Assembly (NCBI RefSeq): GCF_048564905.1
Contig: NC_133021.1
Coordinates: 19,569,597 to 19,633,596, forward strand
DNA length: 64,000 nt
Direction of reading: 5' to 3'
Origin: Vicugna pacos
Lineage: Eukaryota > Chordata > Mammalia > Artiodactyla > Camelidae
The notes beneath the pieces were generated by a model. It searched no databases and was not told the origin of the DNA. It saw only the letters and a list, made by a program, of their open reading frames with translations. This document shows positions 59,061 through 64,000 of the stretch, piece by piece. Numbering within the stretch: position 1 is the first letter of the stretch; every line of letters begins with the position of its first letter. The translations under genes were made by a program, and so were the position numbers.

Positions 59061-60389
59061 GGGCTCTCTGTGGACACTAGCGTTCTGAGACGCAGAGAAG
59101 TGACTTAGTCAAGAGGGTTGGGTAAAAACTCAGTATTTTAGGCTGGGAGTAGATGCTGGAGAGACGTGATGACGGGGAGAAATGGAGAGGCAGAAAAGGG
59201 GCATTTGGTCTCCCAAGAGCCAAACCAAGAATTTGGGGATTTTAGTGAAGGAAAGCGGAAAGCACCTAATGATACCCGGAGGCACTTGGAGGGCCTTTTC
59301 CGTCTCTCGTTAAGCATCCTAAGTGTCCTGCCCGAGGATAAATGTCTATCCCCAAATCTATCAACTTTTAAAACTAGTGCTGCTTTGTTTTCTGCCCTGC
59401 TCTTTAAGCCCGTGCGCCTTCACGTTCTCTTGTTTCGCCTGCTCACCAAGGGCTCGGGAATATGTTGTCCTGTAGAGATTCACGGGTTTCCTGGAAATCT
59501 TCATTGCAAACCGATTATTCCTCTCTTCAGTGCTGGAAAACTGAATGCTTTTGGTTCCATGTACTATGTTGCTTGTCCATAACTAGTCTAGAACTGGTTC
59601 TGAGACATCTAAAACTTGCAAGACCAAAGGGCCAAGAAGTTGTAAAACCTGTTCTGGGTCAGAGTGAATCAGATGTGATGCCTTCTGAAGAGAGAAAATT
59701 TACCCATACAAAAAGGGCCAGCAATAGGTAAAGTTTTAGGCATTCTTTTAACAGAATGTTTTTTCAGGAATTGAAGCCAGTTTAAAAACTCAACTAGTTT
59801 CATTTTGCATTTAATGCCCAGGCCTAAAAAAAAGGCAGTGTTTTATGGCCAATTTGTTACTGCTAATATGGTGGTGGTGGTGGGGGTTCCCGGACTTAGT
59901 AAGTCATGAAGAGAATGAAATGGCTTTAGCTCACTTGTGCCGTAGATTGATAAGAATACTAAAATAGCCTTTTTTCAAGGTTAATAAAGATAGATACATA
60001 CACATATACATTGCCTGCCTTCCTTCCCTGACCACTCTTACCACCCCGACACTCAGTCTCTCTGTCTTTACCATTTTTCTGAGTAACAGTTATCCCTGTC
60101 ATCATATAAGCTTATTTGTTTACTTGTCTTTTTCTTTCAATAGAAACTCACTGAGACATGAACTTTGCCTTACTACCTGTTGTAGCCCTAATACAAAAAA
60201 CTCTCAATTTTTTGTTTTGTTTCTCAACATAAAAATTTTGTGTTGAAGTAACATAGACATTCTTTTAAAAAAAAAAGTTATATAATGTTAAACTGAAAAT
60301 GATGTGTATTAGTCAAATCTCTTTAATGTCTTACCCTTTTTTCCCCTAGTATATACTTTGATGTTTCTGGATAATGTGCATATATGGAA

Positions 60390-62350
60390 ATTTTAAACAG
60401 TATAATTTGTCTTTTTTAAAAATTGATAAGATCAACATATAATATTATATTTATTTCAGGTGTACTAATTATTTCTTACAGCAGAACAGAAAATACTTTG
60501 TCCCTTTTCCCTTATCACCCCTATATAGTATTTTGGCTTAATCCACACTCTGTCTTTTCATTATTGTCACTGTAAAGTTTAGTTACTGCTGTGCTGCAGT
60601 GTTCCCCTTTTTCCTACACCTTTTTTCCCCTAGAGTAACTAATATTTCATTGCCTTAGTTTTCTTTGTATGTTTGGTTAAGTCATTTCATGCTATACAGA
60701 AGCTCTCCTCCAAGTTTGTCCACACACCTCCCTGCCTGGTCAGCGCTCCATCCTGCTCCAGATTGGACCTGTGTCCCTCTCCATGCCTGGTGCACAGCTG
60801 TTCTGGACATGTCCTTGCTGTCCTTCTAGGAATTTTCCTTCCTTTTCTGTTTTATTAGAACTTATGTTTTTCTTGCTTTACTCTTTGATGAAGCACATGC
60901 TTTAGACATTTCCTGCAAAGGTTTCCAAAGTGATCGTTTTTCTGCAGTTTCAAATACTGAAGATGTTTTGGTCTGTCTTCACTTTTAATTTATAATTGGG
61001 CTAGATACAGAATTCTGAATTGGGAAAATGTTTCTTTCATAATTTTGAAGATGTTGTCGTCGTCCTCCAGCTTCTAGTATTGTTGTTAAGACCAGTATTT
61101 TTCGATTTTTTTCCCTTAGTCTTTCTAGTAGATTTTAGAATGTTTCATTTATCCTTGGTGTTTTTAAATTTGAAAGAGTTGTGCCCTGTTATGTAATGTT
61201 TTGATTCATTGTGCTAGGCCTTCTGCACCTTTTTAACACAAAGTTGCATTTTTTTCCATTCTAGGATTTTTTTTTTTTTTTTTTACTGTTTAATATTTCT
61301 ACTTTCCTGAGAATCTTGTTGGTCATATGGTACTAAATTGATGATCAGATATGCTTTTCCATTTTACTTTCACTTTTTTTTTAATAAGTTTCTGGGATAT
61401 TTCCTTTGTCTTCCAAATCTTTTGAATATTTGGTTCAGCTATCTTATTTTTAATTTATAAATGCTTTTTCTTATTTGCTGTTTTTTAAAACTCTTGTGGC
61501 ATTGCTTTATAATGCTATGTCTTTTAAGTGTCTTAAGTTTTTTTTTTTTTCCTTCTGTTTCTATTTTTATATTAGCTCTTCACACTGGAAACTTTCCTCA
61601 TAGATCTGTTGGAAATAATAATTCTGTTGCATGAATATACTATGGCTTGTTTCTTCGTTTGCATCATAATAGGTTGTAGTAAGTGAAACTGTTAGATTTT
61701 CCAAAGTGATTATACCATTTTTGTACTTCGACCAGCAACATTTGACATTTCTAATTGTTCCATCTCTCTACCAACATGTGGTGTTGCCAGTATCCTCACG
61801 TCAGTCAGTCTGTTGGGTGTGCAGTGGTACCTCACTTTGCTTTCACTTTGCGTTTCTTTGATGACTTTTGGGTGTTAAAACACTTCTTCATGTGCTAATT
61901 GGCCATTTGTGTATCTTCTTTTGCAGCATGTTCAAATCCTTTCCCCATTTTTTTGTTTTGGGTTTTTTGTTTGTTTTTTGGTCTAAAAACTATATTTATT
62001 TATGTATTCTGGAATTGAGTCTTTTATAAGCTGCATTTTGTGAATATCCCCCTTTTCCTCTACTATGGCTTCCCTATTCAGTGTCTTTTTTTTTTAATTT
62101 ATTCATTTTTTTTTAATGGGGATTTTTGCTGAGTGGAGTTTTTTTTTTTTTTAACATTTTTGAATGAAGTTTTTTTTTTTTTTTGGTGAAGCTTTAGCTT
62201 TTATGCTTAGGCCCATGAGCCATCTAAAATTATTTTGGGGGTTATGTGGGTAGGGGTTGTGATTTATTAATTTTTTAGAAGAATATCTGCTTGTCCCAGT
62301 ATGATTTACTGAAGATTTTTCTTTCCCAGTGGATTACTTTGGAGTCTGTT
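60390..62350 (-). mobile_element. Antisense L1 remnants (several pieces)
   Basis: ATTATATTTATTTCAGGTGT near 60450 and the later TTGTTCCATCTCTCTACCAA, GCGTTTCTTTGATGACTTTT and CTAATTGGCCATTTGTGTAT match reverse-complement L1 3' sequences. T-rich spacers separate the pieces. Order and borders are approximate. Confidence 0.6.
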
Positions 62351-62365
62351 GAAACTCAAATGATT

Positions 62366-62705
62366 TAAAAAAAGTTTTTATTGACGTATAGTCAGTTAAC
62401 AATGTTTTGTCAATTTCTGGTGTACAGCATAATGTTCTAGTTAGATGTATACGTACATATATTCCTTTTTATTTTTTTCATTATAGATTATTACAAGATA
62501 TTGAATATAGTTCCCCGTGCTATTAAGTAGAAACTTGTGTATGTATTTTATATGTTATAGACAGTATCCGCAAATGTGGAACTCCCAATTTATCCCTTCC
62601 CACCCACATCCTGCCCTGGTAACCATAAGTTTGTTTTCTCTGAGTCTGTTTCTATTTTGTAAATAAGTTCATTTGTGTCTTTGATTTTTATCTCTAGACT
62701 TTGTC
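62366..62705 (-). mobile_element. L1 3' end, antisense
   Basis: TTTTTATTGACGTATAGTCA, TTTCTGGTGTACAGCATAAT and AATATAGTTCCCCGTGCTAT are the reverse complement of the ungulate L1 3' UTR. Better preserved than the pieces upstream. Confidence 0.8.
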
Positions 62706-63108
62706 TTCTCTTGCAATGACTTCAGGTATATTTTGGAAGTAGTTTCTCCCAATTTTGTTTTGTTAATCTTTTCAAAGAAGAGATTTTTTTTTGTTGTCTC
62801 TTCCTAATTCCTGTTGTTTATTTACTTCCTTCTACTTACTTTTGGTTTATTTTACTCCCCTCTTCCCATCTTCTTAAGGGTTGGGTGTGTGGCATTGTTT
62901 TTTTTCTTTTTCCTTTCATCTATAAACATCTTAAAGCTGTAACTGTTCTGTTAATTACTGCTTTAGCCTTACTCCACAAGTTTTAATATGTTGTATTTCA
63001 TTCAGTTTGAAACATTAAAAAATTTGATTTCTTCTTTGACCTATGGAATCTTTACAAGTGTTGTTATAGTTTCCAAATATTTATTTTCGTGATGCAGGGA
63101 AAAACGTA

Positions 63109-63647
63109 TGTGGGGTGTGAGGAGGGTCCTCGGTTGAGCCCTTGGGACCTGCCTGGCCAGGAGTAGGTTCTTGGCTTCAAGCAGAAAAGAATTAAAGAGT
63201 GAGCCACAGTTGAGTAAAGGTAGATTTGTTTAGAGATACATACTGCATAGAGTGTAGGCTGTTCACCAAGAGAAAGGCCACAAGGTGTGTGGGATGGGTG
63301 CTTAGGTTAAAGTAAGAGTAGGTACGCACTCCCTAGACAGTGCGGGCCATCTCTGAAGAGGAGGGAGCCAGAGGGGGCCACGAGGTGCCGCGCGTTGCCA
63401 GTTTTTATGGGCTCCTTAGCTTCATAAGTTAACTGGTGGGAGGACCATCCTAACTACCCTGGGGAAGGGGCTGGGATTCCTGGGAATTTGGCCACTGCCC
63501 ACTCTTTGACCTTTTACAATTAGCCTTGGAGCTGTCTTGGTGCCTGTGGGCATGTTATTCATGTTATTCATGCTAATATATTACAGTGAGGATATAGTGA
63601 AGCTCAAGGTCTACTCGAAGCCAAACCTCCCACCATCTTGAGCCTCA
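63109..63647 (-). mobile_element. Solo LTR fossil (ERV, probably class I)
   Basis: Read on the minus strand it starts TGAGGCTCAAGATGGTGGG and ends with CCTCACACCCCACA. An AACAAATCTACCTTTACTCA polyadenylation-like region lies before a U5-like end. No internal viral part adjoins it, so it looks like a solo LTR. The moderate divergence I see suggests a lineage-specific rather than very ancient insertion. Family name not assigned. Confidence 0.6.
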
Positions 63648-63762
63648 AGGCCTAATGGGAATTGAACTTATGCCATTTTGGTGTTAATTGCTGTCATTCC
63701 TTGAATGGCTGTGCCCTGCCCTCTTCCCTCCTGTCTCAGTCAGAAGCAAGCTCTGTAAGCTT

Positions 63763-63784
63763 TCCTTTTTTTTTTTTTTTTTTT
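63763..63784. repeat. Poly-T tract
   Basis: Run of about 22 T in ARL5B intron 1, followed by sequence without a recognised element up to the window end. Confidence 0.8.
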
Positions 63785-64000
63785 TACAAATTTATTGGGA
63801 CTTTTATAGTTCATCAAAATAGTCTGTTTGGTATATGTACCGTTTGCACTTGAACGTGTATTCGGTATGCAGTGTTCTATAAATGTTTATTTAAGGTGTT
63901 AATTTTGTTTATATATTTTATATCTTAATGTGTATCTCTTCTAAAGAGCATATGTTGGGATCTTGTTTATTTTATCTAGGGTGAAATTCTCTTTTAGTTG

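Larger units (their letters stand above)
58983..64000 (+). other. ARL5B: ARL5B intron 1 (partial)
   Basis: Starts at the exon 1 donor and continues past the window end. I see no exon 2 (expected to continue with the residues EHKVIIVGLDNAGKT). The interval 59060-60380 shows no recognised element. After that come antisense L1 remnants and an LTR fossil. Confidence 0.8.

Noticed and set aside
58304-59077. Long overlapping open frames on both strands in the CpG island
   Set aside because: GC-rich DNA lacks stop codons by chance. The frames overlap each other in opposite directions and contain no recognisable domain apart from the 15 ARL5B codons.
59166-59582. 138-residue open frame on the plus strand
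   Set aside because: It lies in ARL5B intron 1, resembles no known protein, and has no supporting splice or promoter context.

Overview
This is mammalian nuclear DNA, very probably from a camelid (camel, alpaca or relative). The clearest clue is two tRNA-derived SINEs at 31638-31746 and 32283-32368 that match the camelid Vic-1 family. One of them still has an 11-bp target-site duplication. The background is typical of a eutherian genome: L1, L2, MIR, hAT and MaLR remnants, with long AT-rich introns. No operons, CRISPR arrays or prokaryotic features are present.

Most of the window (2361-49654, minus strand) is one 28-exon gene of the ANKRD26 / ANKRD20 / CCDC144 family. Exons 1-6 encode an N-terminal leader and about six ankyrin repeats. 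Exons 7-19 encode the acidic, low-complexity linker, including two CCDC144-type exons. Exons 20-28 encode the coiled-coil tail and the C-terminus. I placed each exon by conceptual translation, by resemblance to remembered family proteins, and by GT/AG borders with matching phases.

The locus looks like a decaying paralogue. Two exons carry in-frame TAA codons, one exon has a broken frame, one donor reads GG instead of GT, one exon junction does not keep frame, and two blocks of coiled-coil exons were not found. The ankyrin part is intact, and so are the last six exons. As spliced by canonical sites, the predicted product would be a roughly 340-residue ankyrin-only protein.

The interval 49655-58280 is intergenic. 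It holds an RFX X-box-like motif about 180 bp upstream of the ankyrin start codon, a 1.1-kb G-rich minisatellite (51017-52113), and MaLR, L2 and MIR fragments.

A CpG island at about 58290-59060 contains the promoter and first coding exon (58937-58982, plus strand) of ARL5B, an Arf-like GTPase. The rest of the window is ARL5B intron 1, which holds antisense L1 remnants and a solo-LTR fossil. The two genes are arranged head to head, about 9.3 kb apart, and nothing in the sequence ties their functions together. I found no new molecular system. The most interesting material is the erosion pattern of the ankyrin gene, an internal coding duplication in it, and a few unusual repeats.
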